The translations under genes were made by a program, and so were the position numbers. From the NCBI RefSeq assembly GCF_036245645.1, contig NZ_BTPE01000006.1, forward strand, positions 205,008-269,007: a DNA stretch of 64,000 bases, given 5' to 3'. Shown piece after piece: positions 53,452-62,150 of the stretch. This DNA is from Algoriphagus taiwanensis. GTDB lineage: Bacteria; Bacteroidota; Bacteroidia; Cytophagales; Cyclobacteriaceae. Every line of letters begins with the position of its first letter. Positions within the stretch are counted from its first letter, which is position 1. The notes under the pieces were generated by a model, which worked only from the letters and a program-made list of their open reading frames with translations, was not told where the DNA came from and searched no databases.

Positions 53452-55200
53452 ATGGAGCTGACCCGACTCTTTGATCTGATTCCTTATCAGATATCGACTT
53501 ACGATAACCAAGTCGCTTTTGCCAAAAAAGAAAATGAGGCTTGGAAAACTTATTCCGCAAGAGATCTAAAGCGGATCGTTGACAATTTAGGGATGGCATT
53601 CCTTGATTCTGGATTAAAACCCGGTGAAAAAGTAGCTATCATCTCTGAAAACCGCCCTGAATGGAATTTCATCGATTTGGCCTTGCAGCAAATCGGAGCC
53701 ATTTCTGTTCCCATGTATCCAACAATCACTTCTGAAGATTATCAGTACATTTTCGACCATGCAGAGGTGAAAATCATTTTTGTCGGAGACAATACGATCT
53801 ACCAAAAAGCTGCTGAAGTAGCAGGTGAGCGGAAAATTTACTCCTTTGACCGATTGGCTGGAGTAGAGCATTGGACCGCTTTGGAAGCAAGGGGTGAAAA
53901 TGGTGATTTATCCAACCTGGAAGAGCTAAAGAGCAAGGTTCAACCCAGTGATTTGTTCACAATTATTTATACCTCGGGGACTACAGGACGCCCAAAAGGA
54001 GTGATGCTATCCCATTCCAACGTACTTTCTAATATGCTCTCCGTAGCGGATATCATGACTCCTCCCCCTGGAGTTTCCAAAGTGCTGAGCTTTCTTCCAC
54101 TCTGCCACATTTATGAGCGGACTGCTTCTTTTTGCTTTATCTACCTTGGTTTTTCTGTTTACTATGCTGAAAACATGGAGAAGATCGGGGAAAATCTAAA
54201 AGAAGTGCAGCCCCATGTATTCAATACAGTTCCCCGACTTTTGGAGAAAGTGTATGATAAAATTGTAGCTAAAGGTTACGAACTAACAGGAATTAAGAAA
54301 AACCTCTTCTTCTGGGCTTTAAACTTGGGATTGAAATACGATCCGGCTGCTGATATGGGGGGATGGTATAATTTCCAACTGAAGTTGGCCAACAAGATCA
54401 TTTTCTCTAAATGGAGAGAAGCCTTGGGTGGAAATGTGATGCAGATCAATTCTGGTGCTTCTGCACTTCAGCCGAGATTGGCACGTGTTTTTTGGGCTGC
54501 TGGCATAAAAGTTTGCGAGGGTTATGGACTTACCGAGACCTCCCCGGTGGTTTCTGCCTCAATAGGGAACCATGAAGAAATAAGAATTGGCTATGTGGGC
54601 AAAATAGTCAAAGACGTTCAGGTGAAAATTGCCGATGATGGAGAGATTCTAGTCAAAGGTCCCAATGTGATGCAAGGCTACTACAAAGAGCCTGATATGA
54701 CTGCAGAGGTCATCAAAGACGGTTGGTTTCATACTGGGGATATCGGGGAACTTGACGGACCGTATCTCAAGATCACAGATCGCAAGAAGGAAATGTTCAA
54801 AACCTCTGGAGGAAAATACATTGCTCCTCAGGTTATGGAAAATAAATTCAAAGAATCTCCGATGATCGAGCAGGTCATGGTAGTCGGTGACAATCGCAAT
54901 TTTCCCGGAGCTTTGATTGTCCCTAGTTTTGATGGAATCAGAGAATACTGCAACAGAAAAGGAATTCCTTATACCTCTGATCAGGAAATGGTGGAAAAGC
55001 CGGAAATTCTGGAAAAATTCCAGAAGGAAATGGATCACTACAACAAATACTTTGGAAAATGGGAGCAAATCAAGCGCTTCAAACTTCTCAAACAGCCTTG
55101 GGGAGTTGATTCTGGAGAGCTTACTCCTACCATGAAACTCAAGCGAAAAGTGATTTCAAAAATGTATGAAGATGAAATCGAAGAAATTTACCGGGGTTGA
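53452..55200 (+). CDS. Long-chain acyl-CoA synthetase (AMP-forming)
   Basis: 582 residues from the ATG at 53452 (MELTRLFDLIPYQ). The adenylate-forming motif IIYTSGTTGRPKGVMLSH, EGYGLTETSP and GWFHTGDIGELDGPYLKITD are clear. It activates fatty acids to acyl-CoA, which feeds the beta-oxidation operon 350 bases downstream. A terminator overlaps its stop, so it is a separate unit. Confidence 0.95.
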   Translation: MELTRLFDLIPYQISTYDNQVAFAKKENEAWKTYSARDLKRIVDNLGMAFLDSGLKPGEKVAIISENRPEWNFIDLALQQIGAISVPMYPTITSEDYQYIFDHAEVKIIFVGDNTIYQKAAEVAGERKIYSFDRLAGVEHWTALEARGENGDLSNLEELKSKVQPSDLFTIIYTSGTTGRPKGVMLSHSNVLSNMLSVADIMTPPPGVSKVLSFLPLCHIYERTASFCFIYLGFSVYYAENMEKIGENLKEVQPHVFNTVPRLLEKVYDKIVAKGYELTGIKKNLFFWALNLGLKYDPAADMGGWYNFQLKLANKIIFSKWREALGGNVMQINSGASALQPRLARVFWAAGIKVCEGYGLTETSPVVSASIGNHEEIRIGYVGKIVKDVQVKIADDGEILVKGPNVMQGYYKEPDMTAEVIKDGWFHTGDIGELDGPYLKITDRKKEMFKTSGGKYIAPQVMENKFKESPMIEQVMVVGDNRNFPGALIVPSFDGIREYCNRKGIPYTSDQEMVEKPEILEKFQKEMDHYNKYFGKWEQIKRFKLLKQPWGVDSGELTPTMKLKRKVISKMYEDEIEEIYRG

Positions 55201-55214
55201 TCTCCGGTTTTTTT
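55190..55214 (+). terminator. Terminator of the acyl-CoA synthetase gene
   Basis: Stem ACCGG(G) / (T)CCGGT with a 7-base loop, then TTTTTTT. The left stem is inside the last codons. Confidence 0.75.
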
Positions 55215-55353
55215 GTTTTTAATGATAAAATAATCAGCAAAATTACTTTTTGGATAAACGCGTATTTTTTACTGATTATTCCGTTTATTTTCATTAATCA
55301 TTTCTTTTGAAGAATAAAAGTCGGATTTTAATCCAAATCCAAATTATAATTTG

Positions 55354-55424
55354 TGATGCATGCATAACTTTTTTTCAAAATAGTATGCATGCATACAAAA
55401 TTTTTCCCTAGATTAGGCATGCAA
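55354..55424. promoter_or_regulatory. Candidate MarR operator region
   Basis: The 346-base gap before the marR-like gene contains TGATGCATGCATAA (55354-55367), a perfect palindrome GTATGCATGCATAC (55383-55396) with its centre 29 bases away, and a weaker GGCATGCA (55417-55424). Repeated ATGCATGCAT dyads directly before a MarR gene suggest its binding sites. Nothing else is evident between 55215 and 55546. Confidence 0.6.
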
Positions 55425-55546
55425 AAAATTCCGCTTGGGCATTTATCCGGAATCCCTCCAAAAGACATGTTCCTAATTCAGGTGGATAAGGGAGCCTTTT
55501 CTTCGACTTTTGGAATTTTTTGCACTCAGTACCAAATCAACTAGTA

Positions 55547-56008
55547 ATGAAAAGAGAGGAAACGGTCGATTATCATATAAAGAGTGCCTGGCATGCTATC
55601 TCCAGGATGTACAATCAGCAGGCAGCTGAAGAAGGATTCACCACTGCGATTGGATTTGTTTTGATCAATATCAATTCGAAGGAAGGAACACCTGCTACCA
55701 AAATTGCACCTATGATTGGCTTGGAGACTCGAAGTCTGACCCGCATGCTCAAAACCATGGAAGAAAAGGGATTGATTTTCAAAAAGGCAGACCCGGTAGA
55801 CAAACGCTCTGTACGCATCTATCTCACTGACGAAGGCAAAGCAAAAAAAGAAATTTCCGTAAAGACTATCATGAAGTTCAACGAGCGCGTAAGAGAAGTG
55901 GTCTCTGAGGATGAACTGCAGAATTTCTTTCAGGTATTCTCCAAGATCCAGACCGTAATAGACGAGGTAAATCAAGAAGAAATTTATAAGCCCATATTTG
56001 AATTATAA
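55547..56008 (+). CDS. MarR-family transcriptional regulator
   Basis: A 153-residue winged-helix protein from the ATG at 55547 (MKREETVDYHIKSAWH). MIGLETRSLTRMLKTMEEKG is the recognition region and DPVDKRSVRIYLTDEGK the beta wing. It is the first gene of a run with beta-oxidation enzymes, 42 bases before the FadB-like gene, and is likely a repressor responding to acyl-CoA or fatty acid; ligand is inferred. Confidence 0.9.
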   Translation: MKREETVDYHIKSAWHAISRMYNQQAAEEGFTTAIGFVLININSKEGTPATKIAPMIGLETRSLTRMLKTMEEKGLIFKKADPVDKRSVRIYLTDEGKAKKEISVKTIMKFNERVREVVSEDELQNFFQVFSKIQTVIDEVNQEEIYKPIFEL

Positions 56009-56050
56009 ACCCATCCTGATTCAGGATTTAACTACCAAAAACCCAAAAAA

Positions 56051-58456
56051 ATGAACAGAACCATTAAAAAAGTCGCCGTTTTAGGTTCAGGAGTGATGGG
56101 ATCCAGAATAGCCTGTCACTTTGCCAATATCGGTGTGCAGGTACTTTTACTGGACATTGTTCCTTTTGAGCTCTCGGAAGAAGAGCAAAAGAAGGGACTG
56201 ACCAAAGAGCATCCTGCTGTAAGAAACCGGATTGTAAATACGGCTTTGCAAAACACATTGAAAGCAAAGCCCTCCTCTATTTACGATACTACTTTTGTGT
56301 CCAGAATTACCACAGGAAACTTTGATGATGATCTTCCAAAAATCAAGGATTACGACTGGGTAATCGAAGTAGTCGTGGAGCGATTGGATATCAAGCAGCA
56401 GCTTTTCGAGAAAGTGGAAAAATACCGAAAGCCGGGTACGCTGATCACTTCTAACACCTCAGGAATTCCCATGCATTTGATGTGTGAGGGTAGATCCGAG
56501 GATTTTCAGGTCAATTTTGCGGGAACTCACTTTTTCAACCCTCCAAGATACCTTCGCTTACTTGAGATAATTCCAGGTCCAAAGACCAACCCCGAAATCA
56601 TCGACTTCCTGATGGATTATGGAGATAGATTCTTAGGTAAGGAAACGGTATTTTGTAAGGATACTCCAGCCTTTATTGCCAATAGAATTGGGGTATATGC
56701 CATTATCTCAGGCATGCACGCTATCGAAAAAATGGGTTTTGGAGTCTCCGAAGTGGATAAACTGACCGGACCGGTGATCGGTAGAGCCAAATCTGCAACT
56801 TTCCGTACCATGGACGTGGTAGGATTGGATACGACAGTCAACGTTGCCAATAACCTTTACAAGGCCCTTCCTCACGACGAATCAAGAGATAAATTCAAAC
56901 TTCCCAAGATCGTCGAGGTCCTCTACAACAACAAGTGGTTTGGTGACAAAACCGGCCAAGGCTACTTCAAAATGATTCGCCACAAGGATGGATCCAAAGA
57001 ATTGAAGGAGCTTGACCTGAAGACATTTGAATACAAGGACGTAGAAAAACCTAAATTCAAAGCTTTGGAGGCTTCCAAAGAGATTGAAGACCTCAAGAAA
57101 CGAATCAAGTTTCTAGTCAATTTTGACGATCGGGCGGGTGAATTTTACCGAGCTTCTTTTTATGATCTGTTTAAATACTGCTCTCACCGAATTCCGGAAA
57201 TTTCCGATGAACTCTATAGAATAGATCAAGCGGTCTCCGCAGGATTCGGTTGGGAATTAGGCCCATTTGAGACATGGGATGTGTTGGGAGTAAAGGAAGC
57301 CGTGGAAAAAATGGAGGCTGCGGGCGAAAAAGCGGCTCCTTGGGTTCACGAGATGCTTGCAGCAGGTCACGAATCCTTCTATAAAGTAGAAGGTGGCAAG
57401 AGAAAGTACTACGACATTCCTTCCAAATCCTATGTAGAAATCCCCGGTATTGAGGACTTCATCATTTTGGATACACTCAAATCTGCCGGTAAGAAGGTTT
57501 GGGGAAATCCAGGAGCCTCTATCTACGATATGGGTGATGAAGTAATTGGCTTGGAGTTCCACACCAAAATGAACTCCATGGGTGCCGAGGTGATCGAAGG
57601 AATAAATACCGCTATCGGTATGGCCGAAAAGTCCTACAAAGGATTGGTCATCGGAAATGAAGGTGCAAACTTCTCCGCAGGAGCCAATTTGGCCATGCTG
57701 TTCATGTTTGCAGGAGATCAGGAATTTGACGAGATCAACATGATGATCGCTCAGTTCCAAAATACCATGATGCGGGCAAGATATTCCTCCGTACCGGTAG
57801 TAGTTGCTCCGCACAACATGGCCTTGGGAGGCGGATGCGAACTTTCTCTTCATGCAGACCATATCCAAGCTCATGCTGAGCTTTACATGGGACTTGTGGA
57901 AGTGGGAGTTGGTTTGATTCCTGCAGGAGGTGGTACTAAGGAAATGACCCGAAGATTTGCCAATGGGGTCATCGCAGGCGATGTGGAACTCAATCAGCTT
58001 CAGGAATATTTCATGAATATCGCTACTGCGAAAGTTTCAACTTCTGCCGAGGAAGCAAGAGGTTTGGGATATTTGAGATCCAGTGACGGGATTTCTTTAA
58101 ATAAAAAGCGGCAGCTATCTGATGCTAAAGCAAAAGTCCTATCTCTTCACGAATTAGGGTATACACAGCCTGTTCAGCAAACAAATATCAAAGTTTTGGG
58201 AAAAACGGCCTTGGCTCTTTTTGAGGCAGGAATTACCGGTATGCGCTACGGAGCATATATCTCAGAACATGATGCAAAAATTGCCAGAAAACTGGCTTGG
58301 GTGATGTCAGGAGGGGATTTGTCCTCGCCTACAGAAGTGTCTGAGCAATATCTGCTTGACTTGGAGCGGGAAGCTTTCCTGAGTTTGACCGGGGAGCAAA
58401 AAACGCTGGAGCGAATTCACAGTATTTTGTTCAAGGGCAAACCGCTGAGAAACTAA
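56051..58456 (+). CDS. 3-hydroxyacyl-CoA dehydrogenase / enoyl-CoA hydratase fusion (FadN-like)
   Basis: An 801-residue bifunctional beta-oxidation enzyme. The N-terminal Rossmann domain (VAVLGSGVMGSRIACHFA) and HFFNPPRYLRLLEI belong to the dehydrogenase; the C-terminal half carries crotonase motifs (GANFSAGANLAML, MALGGGCELSLHADHI, LVEVGVGLIPAGGG). The order is reversed relative to E. coli FadB but like B. subtilis FadN. It hydrates enoyl-CoA and oxidises the hydroxyacyl product with NAD+. Second gene of the MarR operon. Confidence 0.95.
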   Translation: MNRTIKKVAVLGSGVMGSRIACHFANIGVQVLLLDIVPFELSEEEQKKGLTKEHPAVRNRIVNTALQNTLKAKPSSIYDTTFVSRITTGNFDDDLPKIKDYDWVIEVVVERLDIKQQLFEKVEKYRKPGTLITSNTSGIPMHLMCEGRSEDFQVNFAGTHFFNPPRYLRLLEIIPGPKTNPEIIDFLMDYGDRFLGKETVFCKDTPAFIANRIGVYAIISGMHAIEKMGFGVSEVDKLTGPVIGRAKSATFRTMDVVGLDTTVNVANNLYKALPHDESRDKFKLPKIVEVLYNNKWFGDKTGQGYFKMIRHKDGSKELKELDLKTFEYKDVEKPKFKALEASKEIEDLKKRIKFLVNFDDRAGEFYRASFYDLFKYCSHRIPEISDELYRIDQAVSAGFGWELGPFETWDVLGVKEAVEKMEAAGEKAAPWVHEMLAAGHESFYKVEGGKRKYYDIPSKSYVEIPGIEDFIILDTLKSAGKKVWGNPGASIYDMGDEVIGLEFHTKMNSMGAEVIEGINTAIGMAEKSYKGLVIGNEGANFSAGANLAMLFMFAGDQEFDEINMMIAQFQNTMMRARYSSVPVVVAPHNMALGGGCELSLHADHIQAHAELYMGLVEVGVGLIPAGGGTKEMTRRFANGVIAGDVELNQLQEYFMNIATAKVSTSAEEARGLGYLRSSDGISLNKKRQLSDAKAKVLSLHELGYTQPVQQTNIKVLGKTALALFEAGITGMRYGAYISEHDAKIARKLAWVMSGGDLSSPTEVSEQYLLDLEREAFLSLTGEQKTLERIHSILFKGKPLRN

Positions 58457-58460
58457 AAAA

Positions 58461-58895
58461 TAGTATCAAGTATCAAGACATAAGTATCAAGACAATTAAT
58501 CCAAAGGTTATGCACAACTTCAAGGAACTCAAAGTATGGCAAAAGGCGGTTGATCTTGCTGTAAAGATTTATACCATTACCAAATCTTTTCCTTCAGAGG
58601 AAAAGTTTGGCCTAGTTTCTCAAATGAGAAGAGCGGGCGTTTCTGTGCCATCAAATATTGCTGAAGGTTGTGCAAAAACTTCTTCAAAGTCTTTTGTGAA
58701 TTCGTTGGAAGTCAGCCTTGGAGAAAGTTTTGAACTGGAGACCCAAATGATCATTTCAGAGCGAGTGGGAATACTTGATCCAGAAATTGCGAAAGAAATG
58801 GAAGCAGATCTTATGGAAGTCCAGCGGATGATTATGGGATTGAAAAACTCGATTGAGTCGAAATCTTGATACTTGATTCTAGCTACTCGATACTA
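58461..58895. repeat. Putative mobile unit: four-helix-bundle gene between inverted repeats
   Basis: TAGTATCAAGTA...AAGTATCAAGAC at 58461-58493 and, inverted, TAGTATCGAGTA...CAAGTATCAAGA at 58864-58895 bracket a single gene inside the fad operon. The right arm includes the gene's stop codon. No clear target duplication is visible. Confidence 0.6.
58510..58869 (+). CDS. Four-helix-bundle protein (23S rRNA IVS / S23 family)
   Basis: A 119-residue all-alpha protein. ELKVWQKAVDLAVKIY, RRAGVSVPSNIAEGCAK and SFELETQM are the S23/IVS-family signature, first known from genes within 23S rRNA intervening sequences but mostly found elsewhere. The function is unknown. It interrupts the beta-oxidation run and is enclosed by inverted repeats; its TGA stop is in the right repeat. 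Confidence 0.92.
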   Translation: MHNFKELKVWQKAVDLAVKIYTITKSFPSEEKFGLVSQMRRAGVSVPSNIAEGCAKTSSKSFVNSLEVSLGESFELETQMIISERVGILDPEIAKEMEADLMEVQRMIMGLKNSIESKS

Positions 58896-58931
58896 CAAAT
58901 CAATAACCCAATTACCAATAACTAATCAAAA

Positions 58932-60107
58932 ATGGAAGCATACATAATAAATGGATATAGATCGGCAGTAGGCAAAGCCAAAAAAGGAGGATTTCGGTTT
59001 TATCGTCCCGATGATTTGGCTGCAGATGTCATCAAATACCTGGTTGCAAATACCCCAGGTTTGGAAGCAAAAATGGTCGATGATCTGATCGTCGGAAATG
59101 CCGTACCTGAAGCAGAACAAGGCATGCAGATGGGCAGAATGATTTCCCTTCTTGCTTTGGGAATAGACAATCCTGGCTTTGTAATGAACCGATACTGCGG
59201 TTCAGGTGTGGAAGCCATTGCTTTGGCAGTAGGTAAAATCAAAGCGGGAATGGCTGATTGCATCATTGCCGGAGGGACCGAATCCATGTCTTTGGTGCCG
59301 ATGATGGGCTATAAGACGGCGCTTAATTGGAAGATTGCTTCGGAGACTCCTTCCTACTATCTCAGCATGGGCTTGACAGCCGAAGAATTGGCAAAGGAAT
59401 ACAGCATCACACGAGAAGAAGCCGATGCATTCTCTGTAAGATCTCATGAGAAAGCCTTGGCAGCTATTGCAGCCGGAAAATTCAAGGATGAAATCGTACC
59501 TGTAGAGGTAGAAGAGACTTATCTGGACGAAAAAGGAAAAAAGAAGACCAGAAAGTTTGTAGTCGATACAGATGAGGGTCCAAGAGCGGGCACGACTATG
59601 GAAGCCTTGGCGGGACTTCGCCCCGCTTTCAAAAATGGGGGTCAGGTCACTGCAGGTAATTCCTCCCAGACATCCGACGGAGCAGCATTTGTGGTCGTGA
59701 TGTCCGAGCGCCTGATGAAGTCACTTGGCATAGAGCCAATTGCCAGAATGATGTCCTATTCCGTAGCAGGTGTGGATCCTCGCATCATGGGTATCGGTCC
59801 TCGAGAGGCTGTTCCCAAAGCATTGAAACAAGCTGGCCTTACTTTGAATGATATCGATCTGATCGAATTGAATGAGGCTTTTGCCGCTCAAGGTTTGGCA
59901 GTTATGAAAGCTTTGGATATGAATCCGGATATCGTCAATGTCAACGGAGGAGCAGTGGCCCTAGGCCATCCCCTTGGATGTACAGGTGCAAAACTCTCTG
60001 TTCAGCTATTCAATGAACTGAGAAGACAGAATAAAAAGTACGGTATGGTTACCGCTTGCGTTGGTGGTGGTCAGGGTGTTGCAGGTATTTACGAGCTGCT
60101 TAAGTGA
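58932..60107 (+). CDS. Acetyl-CoA acyltransferase (thiolase)
   Basis: A 391-residue thiolase. Active-site Cys89 (NRYCGSGVEA), GHPLGCTGAK (His/Gly) and CVGGGQG (second Cys) are present. It releases acetyl-CoA in the last step of beta-oxidation, partner of the FadN-like protein. Annotated as FadA type. Confidence 0.95.
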   Translation: MEAYIINGYRSAVGKAKKGGFRFYRPDDLAADVIKYLVANTPGLEAKMVDDLIVGNAVPEAEQGMQMGRMISLLALGIDNPGFVMNRYCGSGVEAIALAVGKIKAGMADCIIAGGTESMSLVPMMGYKTALNWKIASETPSYYLSMGLTAEELAKEYSITREEADAFSVRSHEKALAAIAAGKFKDEIVPVEVEETYLDEKGKKKTRKFVVDTDEGPRAGTTMEALAGLRPAFKNGGQVTAGNSSQTSDGAAFVVVMSERLMKSLGIEPIARMMSYSVAGVDPRIMGIGPREAVPKALKQAGLTLNDIDLIELNEAFAAQGLAVMKALDMNPDIVNVNGGAVALGHPLGCTGAKLSVQLFNELRRQNKKYGMVTACVGGGQGVAGIYELLK

Positions 60108-60113
60108 TTAAAC

Positions 60114-60200
60114 TTCGGTGTTCGTAATTCATCGTTAGGTGTTCATAATTAAAATGTCGAATGAAGAATATCAAATGTCGAATAAAGAAGAAATCTAAAA
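60114..60200. repeat. Short repeat words between thiolase and acyl-CoA dehydrogenase genes
   Basis: Near-duplicate words GGTGTTCGTAATTCATCGTT / GGTGTTCATAATT and AATGTCGAATGAAGAA / AATGTCGAATAAAGAA occur in tandem. It resembles repeat arms without a gene. No coding potential. Confidence 0.5.
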
Positions 60201-60210
60201 ACAAGAAATA

Positions 60211-62004
60211 ATGACAACAATTTCAAAATCCATCCAAGGGGGAGAATTCCTCATCCGGGAGACAGCGGCACAGGACGTCTTTATCCCTGAGCAGTTTACT
60301 GAAGAGCAAAAAATGATGGCTCAAGCCTGTCAGGATTTTATCGATACGGAGATCAATCCGAATATCGAAGCCATTGACAGTATGAAAAACCCTGATTTGG
60401 TTCCTTCCATCTTCAAGAAGGCAGGTGACCTGGGTCTTTTGGGTGTTTCCGTTCCGGAAGAGTACGGAGGATTGGGCATGAGCTTCAATACATCCATGCT
60501 AATCGCCGACATCATCGGTGCTGCAGGTTCATTCTCGACGACCTATGGCGCGCACACCGGGATTGGTACACTTCCGATCTTGTATTATGGTTCAGAAGAG
60601 CAAAAGCAAAAATACCTTCCAAAGCTAGCTACCGGAGAATGGGCCGCTTGCTATTGCCTTACCGAGCCTGATGCAGGTTCTGATGCCAACAGCGGTAAAA
60701 CAAAAGCGACACTTTCTGCCGATGGTAAAACTTACCTGATCAACGGGCAGAAAATGTGGATTTCCAATGCAGGTTTTGCAGATCTGTTTATCGTTTTTGC
60801 CAAAATCGAAGACGACAAAAACCTAACAGCCTTTATCGTGGAAAAGACCTTTGGAGGTATCACGATGAACGAAGAAGAGAAGAAAATGGGAATCAAGGGT
60901 TCTTCCACCCGGCAGGTATTTTTCAATGATTGTCCTGTGCCTGTGGAAAACATGCTTTCTGAGAGACAAAACGGGTTCAAAATCGCAGTGAATATCCTCA
61001 ACATCGGCCGTGTTAAACTGGGTGCCGGAGTTTTGGGTGGCGTACGCGCTGTGACGTCCCAGTGCATCAAGTATTCTACCGAAAGAAAGCAGTTTGGCGT
61101 TAGCATCAACACCTTCGGAGCGATTAAGTCCAAGTTGGCAGAGATGGCCATCCGATCCTATGTGAGTGAATCTCTCTCTTACCGAGCTGGTCAGGATATT
61201 GAGGATAGAATGGCTGCCTTGGCTTCTGAGGGACTTCCTGATGCAGAAGCAAAGCTAAAAGCCTTGGAGCAGTTTGCCATTGAATGTGCGATTTCCAAAA
61301 TCCACGGATCTGAAGTCCTAGATTATGTAGTGGATCAGGGAGTTCAGATTTATGGGGGAATGGGCTATTCGGCAGATGCGCCAATGGAGAGAGCCTATCG
61401 TGACGCGAGGATTTCCAGAATTTACGAAGGAACCAACGAAATCAACCGAATGCTGATGGTGGGTATGTTGCTCAAGCGTGCGATGAAAGGAGAAATCAAC
61501 CTTTTTGAGCCGGCTATGGCGGTGGCTGCTGAACTGACCTCAGTTCCTTCATTCGAAACAGTAGATGCTTCGGAACTTTTCGCAGTGGAAAAAGACATGC
61601 TGAAAAAACTGAAGAAAGTCTTCCTCATGGTGGGTGGAAAAGCGGCAATGGCCCTTCAGGACCGAATCGAAGACGAGCAGGAAATCATGATGCATCTAGC
61701 AGATGTGATGATTGAAATCTATGCAGCGGAATCAGCGATTCTCAGAACCGAAAAGTTGGTCGGAATCAAAGGAGAATCTGCCTGCGAACACCAAATCGCC
61801 ATGTCCAAGGTTTACCTTTTCGAAGCCGTGGATAAAATCGAAGCTGCAGCCAAGGAGGCCATTGTTTCCTTTACCAAAGGAGATGAACAAAAGGTGCTTC
61901 TCATGGGATTGAAGCGCTTTACCAAGCCTGATTTCATCAATACCAAAGAGCTGAGAAGAACCATTGCAGACTACATGATCGAGCAAGGAAAGTATCCTTT
62001 CTAA
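60211..62004 (+). CDS. Acyl-CoA dehydrogenase (FadE-like)
   Basis: A 597-residue acyl-CoA dehydrogenase with the extra C-terminal helical domain of the B. subtilis FadE type. CYCLTEPDAGSDANSGKT, KMWISNAGFADL and the IYEGTNEINR signature with preceding YGGMGYSAD are clear. It introduces the trans-2 double bond with FAD, passing electrons to ETF. Last gene of the MarR operon, followed by a terminator. Confidence 0.95.
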   Translation: MTTISKSIQGGEFLIRETAAQDVFIPEQFTEEQKMMAQACQDFIDTEINPNIEAIDSMKNPDLVPSIFKKAGDLGLLGVSVPEEYGGLGMSFNTSMLIADIIGAAGSFSTTYGAHTGIGTLPILYYGSEEQKQKYLPKLATGEWAACYCLTEPDAGSDANSGKTKATLSADGKTYLINGQKMWISNAGFADLFIVFAKIEDDKNLTAFIVEKTFGGITMNEEEKKMGIKGSSTRQVFFNDCPVPVENMLSERQNGFKIAVNILNIGRVKLGAGVLGGVRAVTSQCIKYSTERKQFGVSINTFGAIKSKLAEMAIRSYVSESLSYRAGQDIEDRMAALASEGLPDAEAKLKALEQFAIECAISKIHGSEVLDYVVDQGVQIYGGMGYSADAPMERAYRDARISRIYEGTNEINRMLMVGMLLKRAMKGEINLFEPAMAVAAELTSVPSFETVDASELFAVEKDMLKKLKKVFLMVGGKAAMALQDRIEDEQEIMMHLADVMIEIYAAESAILRTEKLVGIKGESACEHQIAMSKVYLFEAVDKIEAAAKEAIVSFTKGDEQKVLLMGLKRFTKPDFINTKELRRTIADYMIEQGKYPF

Positions 62005-62023
62005 GATCACTCAATTTCTATTC

Positions 62024-62060
62024 AAGCCCTCTGTTTTTCCGAAAGCAGGGGGCTTTTTTT
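62024..62060 (+). terminator. Terminator of the beta-oxidation operon
   Basis: Ten-pair stem AAGCCCTCTG / CAGGGGGCTT (one T-G pair), 12-base loop, then TTTTTTT. Confidence 0.9.
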
Positions 62061-62150
62061 CGGAATCCATTGCGGAAAAAAACCCGGAATTTTGGGCTTA
62101 TTTCTCCCCATTTGTTTTTTCAATCTTCCGAAAAGCCCAATTTAGTAGGG

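Noticed and set aside
58456..58510. Insertion sequence in the fad operon
   Set aside because: The inverted repeats enclose only an S23-type gene; no transposase frame is present, so it is not a standard IS.
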